From positions 1 through 35,012 of IMG/VR virus record IMGVR_UViG_3300033571_029303: a DNA stretch of 35,012 nucleotides. The stretch is one strand, 5' to 3'. The notes below the pieces were generated by a model. That model had not been told where the DNA came from. It did no database searches and was given only the letters and a program-made list of their open reading frames with translations. A program made the translations under genes and the position numbers. This document shows, piece after piece, positions 1-8,945 of this stretch (position 1 is its first letter; each line of letters opens with the position of its first letter). Source of the stretch: a virus.

Positions 1-441
1 CATGATGTTGATATGATTCCAATCGAAGCAGATTACAGCTGGGCGGCTAATCCCATTCATATGGCTACGGAATGTAGCCAATTTGAATATAAATTACCAT
101 ACGATAGTTATTTCGGTGGTGTTACAATGTTTAACCGAGATGACTTTAGAAAAACTAACGGGTACAATAACGAATATTGGGGATGGGGTGCTGAAGACGA
201 CGATTTGCGAGCAAGGTGTACTGTGGTTGGATTGGAATGCACCAGAAGACGTGGTAGATACATGTCTCTTCAGCATGGTCGAATAATAAAACAAGAAGAG
301 TATTCTAAAAATATTGAAGAGTTGAAAAGCTTTACACCAGAAAAAATGCAATCAAATGGATTGAGTTCTATCGGATATTCTTTGATAGAACGAAGCCAGC
401 TTAGAAATCAAAATGGTTTTAAATACAAAGTGAGTATATAA
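1..441 (+). CDS. beta-1,4-galactosyltransferase-like glycosyltransferase, C-terminal part (5' end outside window)
   Basis: The frame is open from base 1, so the gene begins upstream. The first visible residues are HDVDMIP, matching the metal-binding DVD motif of GT7 beta-1,4-galactosyltransferases. About 60 residues later comes WGWGAEDDD, the family's acceptor/catalytic-site signature, inside a stretch (FGGVTMF...NGYNNEYWGWG) typical of the Glyco_transf_7C domain. It should transfer a hexose from a UDP-sugar, probably galactose or an N-acetylhexosamine, in the cytoplasm. The stop TAA shares a base with the next ATG (TAATG), so the two genes are probably translationally coupled. Family assignment is strong; donor and acceptor are unknown. 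Confidence 0.85.
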   Translation, partial: HDVDMIPIEADYSWAANPIHMATECSQFEYKLPYDSYFGGVTMFNRDDFRKTNGYNNEYWGWGAEDDDLRARCTVVGLECTRRRGRYMSLQHGRIIKQEEYSKNIEELKSFTPEKMQSNGLSSIGYSLIERSQLRNQNGFKYKVSI

Positions 442-1211
442 TGGGCGTAATTTTAGGCGCATCTAAGAATTTTGACTTTAATACTCTTTATCCTTGGGTA
501 AGCACTGCTTTAGCGACTAAAAACAAAGTAGTGATGATATTGATGGAAAATAATCGAACTTTAGAAACACAGTTAAAAGGTCTTGGAGTTGAAGTTGTTG
601 TAAATGAAATATCAAATAATGTTGTGCCACATCACGAACGATTTCGTATTCAATACGAATACCTGATGAATTGCGATGAAGAATATGCTGTAGTAACCGA
701 TAGTCGCGATGTTTTGTTTCAGAGTGATCCTGTAGAATGGATGAAAAACAATCTCGGCACTCATAGCATTGTTTGTTCCAGTGAAGGTTTGAAGTACAAA
801 GATGAATTTTGGGGAAATCGGAATCTCCAAGAGGGATTTCCCTATCTTTATGAAACACACAAAAACAACACTATTATGAATGTTGGAGTTCTTGGTGGTA
901 AAACCCAAGCAATTGCAGAATTATCTTTGATGATATACAGTATGTGCAAACACAATCCAGCTAGAGTTTCTGATCAGTCTTCATTCAATGTCCTTTGTGG
1001 TATGAAATCGCTTGACTCGTTTATACTCAAATCTAGATCCGATGCTGGATGGGCACTGCATGCTGGAACATGGTGTAAAACCAACAATTTTCATTTGTTT
1101 GAACCGAATCTCCTGGAACCTCAACCAACATTTGAAGGTAAAGTCGCCAAGACGCATGATGGCAAAACATATGCTATCTTGCATCAATACGATAGAATAG
1201 CAGGATATTGA
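441..1211 (+). CDS. putative glycosyltransferase, GT-A-like
   Basis: A 256-residue protein. An acidic motif VVTDSRDVLFQ (about residues 84-94) looks like the DxD-type nucleotide-sugar site of GT-A enzymes. It is followed by NVGVLGG (147-153) and DQSSFN (178-183), an arrangement seen in GT8-like and related enzymes. No signal peptide or membrane segment is visible. It sits between other transferase genes, starting on the last base of the upstream stop codon. Likely role: adding one sugar to the phage-encoded glycan. The exact family is not recognised, so substrate is left open. Confidence 0.65.
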   Translation: MGVILGASKNFDFNTLYPWVSTALATKNKVVMILMENNRTLETQLKGLGVEVVVNEISNNVVPHHERFRIQYEYLMNCDEEYAVVTDSRDVLFQSDPVEWMKNNLGTHSIVCSSEGLKYKDEFWGNRNLQEGFPYLYETHKNNTIMNVGVLGGKTQAIAELSLMIYSMCKHNPARVSDQSSFNVLCGMKSLDSFILKSRSDAGWALHAGTWCKTNNFHLFEPNLLEPQPTFEGKVAKTHDGKTYAILHQYDRIAGY

Positions 1212-1212
1212 T

Positions 1213-1899
1213 ATGAAAATTGCTTTATGTTTGTCTGGACAACCAAGAGGATTGGTAAAAGCATACGAATATGTACAAAGAAACGTTTTATGTTGTAACG
1301 ATGTTGATGTTTTTTGTCATGTATGGAACGAAGAAGAAAAAGTAAAATCATTATACAAACCCAAAAAAATTTTAGCAGAATCTCAAAATAAGATAAAATT
1401 AAACAAAGAATATAAAACAAGAGATAATATAAATCATCCAGCTATCAATACTTTTTGCTTTTTTTATTCTCTATATATGGCCAATAGTTTAAGAGAAGAA
1501 TACGAAAAAGAAAATAACATCAAATACGATATTGTAATAAGATCTAGATATGATTTTGCTATTGCTAGATGTCTGAATTTTTCTGAATACGATACAGATA
1601 AAATTTGGACTCCTCTGATAAAAATACCAATGCCTTCTACTTTTGTTTGCACAGATCAGTTTGCTTTTTCTTCCTCTCAAAACATGTCAGATTATTCTAA
1701 AGTTTATGAAAAAATAGAATATTATTATGATTCTGGTATCTTGATAAACGGCGAAGATTTGCTCGCTGCCCACATCAAAAAAATTAATTTAATCAACAAA
1801 ATTTCTTATGTTGATATGTGGGATCCTTTTTATGGTGGTAAATATAATTATGGTCCGCATTCTCTTGTGCGAGATGATATGGAGCAATGGGTTAAATGA
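1213..1899 (+). CDS. glycan-cluster protein, glycosyltransferase-like, function unknown
   Basis: A 228-residue protein beginning MKIALCLSGQPRG. This opening and the later VIRSRYDFAIAR (about residues 108-119) recur in uncharacterised proteins of polysaccharide and viral glycan loci. RSRYD may take the place of a GT-A acidic motif, but this is inference. It starts one base after the upstream stop and its own stop overlaps the next start by 4 bases (ATGA), so it lies within one transcription unit. Codon use is very A+T rich like its neighbours. It could be a glycosyltransferase or an accessory protein; no catalytic assignment can be made. Confidence 0.6.
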   Translation: MKIALCLSGQPRGLVKAYEYVQRNVLCCNDVDVFCHVWNEEEKVKSLYKPKKILAESQNKIKLNKEYKTRDNINHPAINTFCFFYSLYMANSLREEYEKENNIKYDIVIRSRYDFAIARCLNFSEYDTDKIWTPLIKIPMPSTFVCTDQFAFSSSQNMSDYSKVYEKIEYYYDSGILINGEDLLAAHIKKINLINKISYVDMWDPFYGGKYNYGPHSLVRDDMEQWVK

Positions 1900-2708
1900 A
1901 AGTTGTATGTAAACGCCAGCCAAATTGGATAAACTTTGATTTACATTTTCCATGTGAAGTTCATCTTCAATATCCAGAGTTTCCTTTTAATAAAAATGAT
2001 GGCATTTTTAAAGTTTATTGCGATTCATTTGAGCCATCTTCATCTTGCGCAAATCATCTTCACATAGAGAAGATACTTCCACTTTATAATTTAATTTTAA
2101 CGAAAAATCCATTTATATTGTCTAAATATAAAAACTCTAGATTATTTTATTTTGGATCATCTTTCATATATCCTCATTTACCTTGCAAAAAAACTTATGG
2201 TGTTTCTTTTGTGACTACAAAACCGAGCTGGCATTTACCCGGTTATGACTTGAGGTATGAGTTGTGGAGTAGGCAGAACGAAATAAAAATACCAAAGGTT
2301 TTTTACAGTTCCAACAGAATGCCAATAGATACAAACAGACTTCTTCCTGGAAATGGATCTAATTTAGATAAAATGATAATGTTTGAAAGTATGTTTCATG
2401 TTGCAATAGAGAATACGAAAGAAATTAATTATTTTAGTGAAAAAATCAATGATTGCTTTTGGACAAAAACTGTTCCTTTATATTGGGGTCATAAAGAAAC
2501 AGTTAATTCTATTTTTGATGAAAAAGGAATAATACATTTTGATTCTGTAGATGAATTGATAAAAATATGTAATTCTTTAACAGAGAACGATTATTATAAT
2601 CGAAACTCTTTTATGGAAAAAAATAAAGTTATATCTGAAATTTATGCTAAAGATATGAACGAAAGAATTAAATTTGAAATATTAAAATTTAAAGAAGGAA
2701 AAATATGA
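1896..2708 (+). CDS. GT10-like (alpha-1,3/1,4-fucosyltransferase family) glycosyltransferase
   Basis: A 270-residue protein. The C-terminal half carries the GT10 signature: FHVAIEN (167-173), then SEKINDCFW (181-189) and VPLYWG (193-198), corresponding to the family's F-x-x-x-x-E-N ... EK-x-x-x ... P-x-Y-x-G GDP-fucose-binding strip. GT10 enzymes transfer L-fucose or a related 6-deoxy sugar from a GDP-sugar. The N-terminal half is divergent, as is usual in this family. Both ends overlap neighbours by 4 bases. The donor may be fucose-like, but no GDP-fucose synthesis genes are visible in the window. Confidence 0.75.
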   Translation: MKVVCKRQPNWINFDLHFPCEVHLQYPEFPFNKNDGIFKVYCDSFEPSSSCANHLHIEKILPLYNLILTKNPFILSKYKNSRLFYFGSSFIYPHLPCKKTYGVSFVTTKPSWHLPGYDLRYELWSRQNEIKIPKVFYSSNRMPIDTNRLLPGNGSNLDKMIMFESMFHVAIENTKEINYFSEKINDCFWTKTVPLYWGHKETVNSIFDEKGIIHFDSVDELIKICNSLTENDYYNRNSFMEKNKVISEIYAKDMNERIKFEILKFKEGKI

Positions 2709-3400
2709 AACTTTTGGTATGTGGACATCTTAGAAATTTTTCAAATAATTATTATATTTTTGTAGAAAAATATTTTTCCAAATTAAATGCTGATAGTAAA
2801 CATCTTGTTACTTATAAAAATCTCGGTTGGTGGAGTGCAAAAAATTCTGTTAATGACGGAGACGTAATTGATGCAAATAAAATTATTAATTTTAATTTTT
2901 TTGATACTATTAATATTTTACAAAAAGAAATAGTGCAAAATATAGCGAAAGAGTATATCAAGCCTGTATCGATTGTGCGTCCTTATTTAAGAACAGAAAA
3001 TATGTCTAGTCAGTTTGCAATGAGGTACCTTTCTTGCAAAATTTTAAATTCTTTTGTTGATTCAAACGAAACAGTAGTTTTAACTCGCCCCGACATTTTA
3101 CCTTCTCCTAATATGGTAAATACTATAGTTGACATGATCAAAGATGTAGATAACGATAAATCTTTAGTGTGTTATGTTGGCGGTACTTCTGTTGAGCAAG
3201 GAGATCCTTTCTTTGTTGGTACTGTTTCTAATTTAAAACATATAATGTCATCATCAGCTGTTAATAATAATGAGTATATGGATGCACATGCGTTTTTAGA
3301 TGGAGCAATAATAGGAACCGATATCAAATTGAAAAGATATCCAGAACTTGGATGGGTATTATGTAATTCGCCAAATATGACAACTTATAGAGAAATTTAA
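2705..3400 (+). CDS. glycan-cluster protein of unknown function
   Basis: A 231-residue protein opening MKLLVCGHLRNF, a pattern that parallels the CLSGQPR opening of the gene at 1213. A central VVLTRPDILPSPNM (about residues 122-135) resembles the R-x-D segment of that protein, so the two may be distant paralogues of a GT-A-like fold. No membrane segment or signal peptide is seen. It overlaps the GT10 gene by 4 bases and is followed 4 bases later by the next gene. Position argues for glycan assembly; the reaction is unknown. Confidence 0.55.
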   Translation: MKLLVCGHLRNFSNNYYIFVEKYFSKLNADSKHLVTYKNLGWWSAKNSVNDGDVIDANKIINFNFFDTINILQKEIVQNIAKEYIKPVSIVRPYLRTENMSSQFAMRYLSCKILNSFVDSNETVVLTRPDILPSPNMVNTIVDMIKDVDNDKSLVCYVGGTSVEQGDPFFVGTVSNLKHIMSSSAVNNNEYMDAHAFLDGAIIGTDIKLKRYPELGWVLCNSPNMTTYREI

Positions 3401-3404
3401 TAAA

Positions 3405-4076
3405 ATGAATGTATTATTTTTTCAAACATCGATAATAAATGTTTCTAAAGATCCATTAAATTATAATCCTATCAGGTCCATGTACGATCCCGAGACACGC
3501 CTGCAACAAACAATTAATGGTGTAAACAGCGTTAGACTAAAATATCCTTCGGCTAAAATTTTCGTATGCGAAGCGAGTAAGCTTGACGATTACCAAGAAA
3601 AAAAATTAAAAGAATGTTCGGACAATCTTATTTTACTGCACGATGTGAATGAAGTTAAAGATACAAGAAATCATTCAAATAAAAGCTTAGCCGAAGCAAC
3701 TCAAGTTAAGCACATACTTAGTAATCCGGAAATACAAAATTATGATTTTGTATTTAAAATGTCGGGAAGATACTGGCTTTCAGATAGCTTCAATCCATCA
3801 TATATTGAGAATAAAAACAAAGCAAAAGTTATAGTAAGAAAAAGATTCTCAAATCCATATCGTCACTGGTTCAGTACTTCTTTGTATTGTGTAGGTAAAT
3901 ATGCTATTCCTATGATGATTAATCAGCTTGATAAAGCCATAGAGACACTAAAATACAACAATACAGATATTGAAAGCACTTTGTTTCGAGGTATCGAGAA
4001 TACATATTTGATAGAAGTAGATTCTATAGGATGCAGTGGAAGATTGGCTGTAAACGGCGAAATTGTTGATCATTAA
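3405..4076 (+). CDS. glycan-cluster protein, possible glycosyltransferase
   Basis: A 223-residue protein. A segment DFVFKMSGRYWLSDSFN (about residues 115-131) and a later ENTYLIEVDSIG resemble uncharacterised LPS/capsule locus proteins in which K-x-x-G-R-Y-W stands near the presumed sugar-nucleotide site. It starts 4 bases after the preceding stop, with no convincing Shine-Dalgarno, so translation is probably re-initiated. It is as A+T rich as its neighbours. Function is inferred only from context. Confidence 0.5.
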   Translation: MNVLFFQTSIINVSKDPLNYNPIRSMYDPETRLQQTINGVNSVRLKYPSAKIFVCEASKLDDYQEKKLKECSDNLILLHDVNEVKDTRNHSNKSLAEATQVKHILSNPEIQNYDFVFKMSGRYWLSDSFNPSYIENKNKAKVIVRKRFSNPYRHWFSTSLYCVGKYAIPMMINQLDKAIETLKYNNTDIESTLFRGIENTYLIEVDSIGCSGRLAVNGEIVDH

Positions 4077-4089
4077 ATAAGAAGTTAAT

Positions 4090-4692
4090 ATGAGCGAAAG
4101 AATACAAATATTAAATAGTCTTCTAGAAAAGCGCACAAATCCATCCTATCTTGAAATAGGATATGGAGATGGTACCTGCTTTGAAAGTATAACATGTGTG
4201 GATAAAACATGTGTAGACCCAAGTCCCTTTTGTGATAAAAATTTTGGAAAATCTGGAACTTGCATAAAAAAATATAGCGATTCTTTTTTTGAATCTAATC
4301 AAAAAATGTTTGATGTGATCTTTATAGATGGAGATCATTCTTATGATCAAGTGTGTAAAGATTTTTCAAATTGTTTAAAGTTCCTTAAAAAAGGTGGTTG
4401 TATAGTTTTACATGACTGTAATCCTCCAGATAAAAACCACACAAATCAAAATTTATGTGGAGATGGTGGATATAGAATGTTCACCGAGTTTTATCAAAAA
4501 AATACAACTTTTACATGGATGACTTCTTTTGAAGATTATGGTGTTTGTGTTGTTACAACGGATAATTCTAGACAGGCGGAGACTTTGAATAAAAACGGCG
4601 AAGATTTATATGATATATTTTCTAATTCTAGAATTAATATTTTGAATTTAAAACCAGCTTCAGAAATTATTAAAATAATAAATTTAATTTGA
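4090..4692 (+). CDS. class I SAM-dependent methyltransferase (Methyltransf_24 type)
   Basis: A 200-residue protein with a Rossmann methyltransferase core. Motif I is EIGYGDG (22-28). The segment DVIFIDGDHSYDQV (75-88), followed by LKKGGCIVLHDCNP (about 99-112), is characteristic of small-molecule/sugar methyltransferases of this family, where the D and H residues bind metal. In this cluster it probably O-methylates a sugar or glycan end, a cap that can stop chain growth. A GAAG about 6 bases before the ATG can serve as ribosome site. The C-terminal 60 residues are less typical. Confidence 0.8.
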   Translation: MSERIQILNSLLEKRTNPSYLEIGYGDGTCFESITCVDKTCVDPSPFCDKNFGKSGTCIKKYSDSFFESNQKMFDVIFIDGDHSYDQVCKDFSNCLKFLKKGGCIVLHDCNPPDKNHTNQNLCGDGGYRMFTEFYQKNTTFTWMTSFEDYGVCVVTTDNSRQAETLNKNGEDLYDIFSNSRINILNLKPASEIIKIINLI

Positions 4693-4706
4693 AACAAGGT
4701 ATTTTT

Positions 4707-5612
4707 ATGAGCACTATTCGAGCTTTTATGTTTCATGATGTTAGAGATGCATCTAATACCAAATATGCTTCTCGATATTCTTTAAAATCTTATTTAACAC
4801 CAGAAATTTTTAAAAGACAAATTGAATTTATATCTAGCAGATATAAAGTAATCGATAGTTCTGAAATATTATCTATTAATTTGGATGGGGATGAGAATTA
4901 TGCTGTTTTAACTTTTGATGATGGCTTGAAAGACCATCTAAATGTAGCAAAATATCTGAAAGATAACTCATTACCAGCTACTTTTTTTGTGCCAGTGGAG
5001 CCAGTATTTCATAATACCGTTATACACGCCCATAAAATACAATTTATCTTATCTGTAACAAATGAAAAAGAACTTGTAAAAGAAATTTTAAATAATTTTA
5101 GTGACGAAAGAGAAGTTATTTGGAATCAATACAGCCAGACGATATGGAAAGATAATTGGTGGACATTAGAAATGATATTCATCACCAATTTTTTAAGAAA
5201 GCATAACACAGAAAAATTTAATTGTTATGATTATTGTGATGTTCTTTTTAACAAGTATGTGGTATCCAAAGATATAGAATATTTTAAAAATTTTTATTTG
5301 AATGAGCAAGATCTAAGTTATATTTACGATAATGGATTTACCATCGGAGGGCATGGTTATTCTTCTAACAATCTTTTGTTGGAAAAAGAATGGATAAAAG
5401 ACATAAAGAAGTGCGAACCAATAAAATCATACACAGATTTTTTATGTTTTTCGTATCCTCACGGTGGTTATTCGGATGAAATTAAAAAAGAATTGAAGCA
5501 AAATGGATATGAGTTCGCTTATACAGTCAATCCTTTTACAATAACGGAATTAGACAAATTTGATAGTATGGAATTTCCAAGATATGATGCCCCACAGAGA
5601 ATATTAGTATGA
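4707..5612 (+). CDS. polysaccharide deacetylase-like protein (NodB/CE4 fold)
   Basis: A 301-residue protein from ATG 4707. An upstream TTG at 4689 is also open, but the ATG has AAGG at a good distance and gives the usual length. CE4 motif 1 is TFDDG (69-73), followed by LPATFFVP (89-96). A second motif reads IGGHGYSSNNL where active enzymes normally have H-x-x-x-H, so the second zinc histidine seems replaced. FSYPHGGYS (near residue 250) matches the later RxPyG-like motif. It would remove N-acetyl groups, possibly making the free amine that the next enzyme formylates. The altered motif leaves activity uncertain. Confidence 0.75.
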   Translation: MSTIRAFMFHDVRDASNTKYASRYSLKSYLTPEIFKRQIEFISSRYKVIDSSEILSINLDGDENYAVLTFDDGLKDHLNVAKYLKDNSLPATFFVPVEPVFHNTVIHAHKIQFILSVTNEKELVKEILNNFSDEREVIWNQYSQTIWKDNWWTLEMIFITNFLRKHNTEKFNCYDYCDVLFNKYVVSKDIEYFKNFYLNEQDLSYIYDNGFTIGGHGYSSNNLLLEKEWIKDIKKCEPIKSYTDFLCFSYPHGGYSDEIKKELKQNGYEFAYTVNPFTITELDKFDSMEFPRYDAPQRILV

Positions 5613-6259
5613 AAATATTATATTATGGTTACAGAGAATGGGCTTATAAAATATTTAATAATTTAGATAAAAAAAATATTTATTTAATTTCGAATGATGA
5701 CTACAGTATTATAGATTTTATAAAACCTAATTTAATATTTTTTATAGGATGGAGCAACATAATTCCATCTGAAATTGTTAAAAAATATAAGTGTGTATGT
5801 TTACATCCTTCTCCTTTGCCGAAATATCGTGGTGGAAGCCCAATACAAAATCAGATATTAAATAATGAAACCGAGAGTGCTGTAAGTTTATTTTTGATGG
5901 ATGACGGTATAGACACAGGAGATATATTGTTTCAAAAGAAAATTAGCTTAGACGGAACTTTGAATTGTATATTCGATAGAATAGTGGAAACAGGAACCGA
6001 AGGAATAAAGTTTATACTGTCTAATGTTACAAATTTGGATTCCATATCGAAAAAACAATGTGAGAATGACGCTACTTTTTTTAAAAGAAGAAAACCACAA
6101 CAAAGCGAAATAACAATAGAAGAAATACAAAATAGTGATGCATTATTTCTTCATAACAAGATTAGATCATTAGCGAATCCGTATCCGAATGCCTATATAA
6201 AATGTAAAGGTGGTCAGAAACTCTATATTTTGGACTCTCGGATAGATTATGAAAAATGA
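5609..6259 (+). CDS. sugar/methionyl-tRNA formyltransferase-family protein
   Basis: A 216-residue protein with the Formyl_trans_N fold. The diagnostic strip is CLHPSPLPKYRGGSPIQ (64-80), and the catalytic aspartate lies in MDDGIDTGDIL (D102). Sugar N-formyltransferases and Fmt use 10-formyl-tetrahydrofolate and an Asn-x-His...Asp triad. Here the position before LH is Cys64 rather than Asn, while His66 and Asp102 are kept. It lacks the C-terminal tRNA-recognition domain of Fmt, so a sugar amine is the likelier substrate. It overlaps the deacetylase by 4 bases and the SDR gene by 11. Confidence 0.8.
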   Translation: MKILYYGYREWAYKIFNNLDKKNIYLISNDDYSIIDFIKPNLIFFIGWSNIIPSEIVKKYKCVCLHPSPLPKYRGGSPIQNQILNNETESAVSLFLMDDGIDTGDILFQKKISLDGTLNCIFDRIVETGTEGIKFILSNVTNLDSISKKQCENDATFFKRRKPQQSEITIEEIQNSDALFLHNKIRSLANPYPNAYIKCKGGQKLYILDSRIDYEK

Positions 6260-7178
6260 AAAAATTTTTATTACAGGTGGAGCTGGTTACTTAGGTCAGA
6301 ATCTCTGTAAATATTTGTCTCAAGATAACGAAATAATAGTTTACTCCAGAGACGAATCAAAACATTATTACATGCAAAAGCAGTTTCCTAATGTAAGATT
6401 TATAATCGGAGATATACGTAATAAAGATTATTTAATAAGAAAATCTAAAGGATGTACAATTGGAATATTTGCGGCATCTTTAAAACAGATAGATGCCTGT
6501 ACCAATAATTACGAAGAAGCTTCTAAAATCATAATAGATGGTGCTATAAATTCAAGACTTGCAGCCGAAGAAAATGGATTTAAGTCGGCAAGTTTTATAT
6601 CGTCAGACAAAAGTCGAGCAGCAACCACAATATATGGTGCCATGAAATATGTTGCAGGAGAGTCTTTTATAGTTGGCGATTCTAACTCTAATTTAACCAC
6701 TTTAATTTATGGAAATGTTGCAAATTCAACCGGGTCAATTATTCCATTAATATGGAATTGTATCAAAAACAATAGATGTTTGACTCTTTATGAGCCTTCA
6801 ATGACTCGTTTTTGGATAGATATCAAAGATGCAGTGGATTTAATAGTCAAGGCTCAAAAATATAAAGGTTGTAATATAATACCAAAAATAAAATCTTTTT
6901 GTATAGAAGATTTGTGTAAAATTTATAGCGAAAAATTTGGATTGAAATATACAGTCGGCACTCCTCGTGTCGGAGAAAAAATTCATGAAATAATGGCTTC
7001 TAATGAGGAAATTCGAAGATTGCAATATGTTTCTTCTGATAATTTATACGTTCTGTATCCAGACAGACAAATCAATAATTTAAGTTTTCCAAATAACGAA
7101 TATTCTTCAAAAGATTTTTGTATGGATATAAACGAATTGTTCCATGTACTAGAAGATAAGGATTTTTATAAATTATGA
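6249..7178 (+). CDS. NDP-sugar dehydratase/epimerase, extended SDR (CapD/PseB/WbjB-like)
   Basis: A 309-residue protein with an N-terminal NAD(P) site TGGAGYLG (9-16), acidic GDIRNKD (54-60), and ISSDKSRAATTIYGAMK (117-133). The last stretch carries the Tyr129-x-x-x-Lys133 pair and the SxDKA-like strip typical of UDP-GlcNAc 4,6-dehydratases (PseB, CapE/WbjB, FlaA1). It probably converts a UDP-HexNAc to a 4-keto-6-deoxy intermediate. The following gene is an RmlD/CapF-like reductase, so the pair fits early steps toward an N-acetyl-fucosamine or related 6-deoxy amino sugar. The precise product is not decidable. Confidence 0.82.
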   Translation: MKNEKIFITGGAGYLGQNLCKYLSQDNEIIVYSRDESKHYYMQKQFPNVRFIIGDIRNKDYLIRKSKGCTIGIFAASLKQIDACTNNYEEASKIIIDGAINSRLAAEENGFKSASFISSDKSRAATTIYGAMKYVAGESFIVGDSNSNLTTLIYGNVANSTGSIIPLIWNCIKNNRCLTLYEPSMTRFWIDIKDAVDLIVKAQKYKGCNIIPKIKSFCIEDLCKIYSEKFGLKYTVGTPRVGEKIHEIMASNEEIRRLQYVSSDNLYVLYPDRQINNLSFPNNEYSSKDFCMDINELFHVLEDKDFYKL

Positions 7179-7978
7179 AATGTGCAATATTCGGAAATAA
7201 TGGAATGCTCGGTTCGTATGCTCGATCTTATTTACAAGACTTTTATGAAATATCGTCTTTTGGTAGGAAAGATATAGATATATTTTCTTGTAGTAAAAAA
7301 GATTTTTTTGATTTTGCCGACAAAAAATTAAAAAATATCGATGTGATAATAAACTGTGCAGGTGTCATAAAGCAAAGAAATGTTTCCGATGAAGAAATGA
7401 TAATTGTAAATTCAATATTTCCGCATTGGTTGGCTGAAATTAAAAAGAATACTAATTGTAATGTAATACATTTTACTACTGACTGTGTTTATAGTGGTAT
7501 TAAAGGTAATTACTCGGAAGACGACAAACACGATTGCGCTGATGTTTATGGAAAATCCAAATCAATAGGTGAAAATCAAAACTTGACTATTATTAGAACT
7601 TCTATTATTGGAGAAGAGCAAAGAAATAAATTAAGTTTATTAGAATGGGTAAAATCTAATCAAAATAAAACAGTAAATGGTTTTACAAATCATTTCTGGA
7701 ACGGAGTGACGTGTTTAGAATTGATGAAGTATGTACATAGTATTATAAACTACAATCTTTATTGGAATGGTGTTCGCAACGTTTTCAGTCCAAATGTTGT
7801 ATCTAAATATGATTTAGTTAATATGATATCTGAAGTTTATGAATTAAACGTTAGTGTTAATAAAAACAGTCATATTGATTTTTGTGACAGGTCTCTTTCT
7901 TCAATTCACAGTAAAAAACCCATAGCAAAATCATTAATCAATCAATTAATTGAAATTAAAAATTTTAAATTAAGTTAA
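7175..7978 (+). CDS. sugar-nucleotide reductase, RmlD-like SDR
   Basis: A 267-residue protein starting MKCAIFGNNGMLGS, an RmlD-type GxxGxxG dinucleotide site. It has VIINCAG (57-63), HFTTDCVYSG (99-108) and the catalytic YGKSK (125-129). RmlD/CapF-type enzymes reduce 4-keto groups of 6-deoxy NDP-sugars using NAD(P)H. The gene overlaps the dehydratase gene by 4 bases, which supports a two-step route. A CapF-like C-terminal cupin is absent here, though a cupin is fused to the next protein. The order is typical of O-antigen and capsule clusters. Confidence 0.82.
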   Translation: MKCAIFGNNGMLGSYARSYLQDFYEISSFGRKDIDIFSCSKKDFFDFADKKLKNIDVIINCAGVIKQRNVSDEEMIIVNSIFPHWLAEIKKNTNCNVIHFTTDCVYSGIKGNYSEDDKHDCADVYGKSKSIGENQNLTIIRTSIIGEEQRNKLSLLEWVKSNQNKTVNGFTNHFWNGVTCLELMKYVHSIINYNLYWNGVRNVFSPNVVSKYDLVNMISEVYELNVSVNKNSHIDFCDRSLSSIHSKKPIAKSLINQLIEIKNFKLS

Positions 7979-7988
7979 TAGGTTTATT

Positions 7989-8945
7989 ATGAAAGATATA
8001 AAATTAGTAATGTTTGATCTCGATGGTGTTTTGGTTGATGCTTGTGAACTTCATTACGAAGCTCTAAACAAAGCTTTAACTGCAAACGGCAAATCGTCGA
8101 TAAGCCGAGAAGACCACGAAAGCAAATATAACGGTCTTCCTACCAAAGTAAAGCTGAATCTTCTTGGATATGAAGATGCTTTGATAAAAAAGATCGACAG
8201 CGACAAGCAAAATTATACTTTAGAACTGATTGAAAAATGTTGCACCAAAAGACAAGAAAAAATTGACTTGATTGATTATTTAAAAAAAAGAGGCATAGTT
8301 GTCGGTTGTGTGACCAATTCAATAAGAAAAACCACGCAAAAAATGCTAATTCAGACCGGCATTTACGATAAAATAGATTTTTGCATAACAAACGAAGATG
8401 TTGATTTTGCTAAACCGGATCCAGAAGGTTATGTAAAGGGTATATCTTTTTACAACAATCTTATCGACTCGATTGCCAATCAAGTAATAATAGTTGAAGA
8501 CAGTCCTAAAGGATTGCAAGCAGCTCGAGCCACTGGTGCTTGTGTTATTCAAGTAAAGGATCCAAATGACGTTCATGTTGGATTGTTCAACTCGATTGTT
8601 GCAAAAGATGTTGAAAAGTCTCAAGTAAGTATGATGCGTGGTGGGTGGTTTGTTGGCGCATTTGAACCTACATTAGAAAACACCAAAGATTTTGAAGTTG
8701 GTTACAGAAGTTACAAAAAAGGCGAAGATCATGATATGCATTATCATGTTGTAGCCAAAGAAATAAATTGTGTCGCTAGAGGATGTGTAGAAATTGAAGG
8801 AGAATTGTATAAAGAGGGCGACATTTTCATTGTTCATCCTTTCAAAGCAATTAAACCGATATTTCATGAAGACAGTTCTATAGTTTGCGTTAAGATACCA
8901 TCATGTCCCAACGATAAATATGTCTTAAAGGACATTACACTATGA
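7989..8945 (+). CDS. HAD-superfamily phosphatase fused to a C-terminal cupin-like domain
   Basis: A 318-residue protein. The HAD part (about 1-210) has motif I MFDLDGVLVD (8-17), a motif II-like VTNS, KPDPEGY and the metal-binding VEDSPKG. It fits the beta-phosphoglucomutase/sugar-phosphatase subgroup. The C-terminal 100 residues carry a histidine-bearing beta-strand pattern (HDMHYHVVAKE ... GCVEIEGELYKEGDIFIVHPF) typical of a small cupin. The likely role is dephosphorylation or isomerisation of a sugar phosphate; the cupin may be an epimerase-like or sensory domain. It overlaps the nucleotidyltransferase by 4 bases. The combination is unusual, but both halves are clear. Confidence 0.8.
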   Translation: MKDIKLVMFDLDGVLVDACELHYEALNKALTANGKSSISREDHESKYNGLPTKVKLNLLGYEDALIKKIDSDKQNYTLELIEKCCTKRQEKIDLIDYLKKRGIVVGCVTNSIRKTTQKMLIQTGIYDKIDFCITNEDVDFAKPDPEGYVKGISFYNNLIDSIANQVIIVEDSPKGLQAARATGACVIQVKDPNDVHVGLFNSIVAKDVEKSQVSMMRGGWFVGAFEPTLENTKDFEVGYRSYKKGEDHDMHYHVVAKEINCVARGCVEIEGELYKEGDIFIVHPFKAIKPIFHEDSSIVCVKIPSCPNDKYVLKDITL

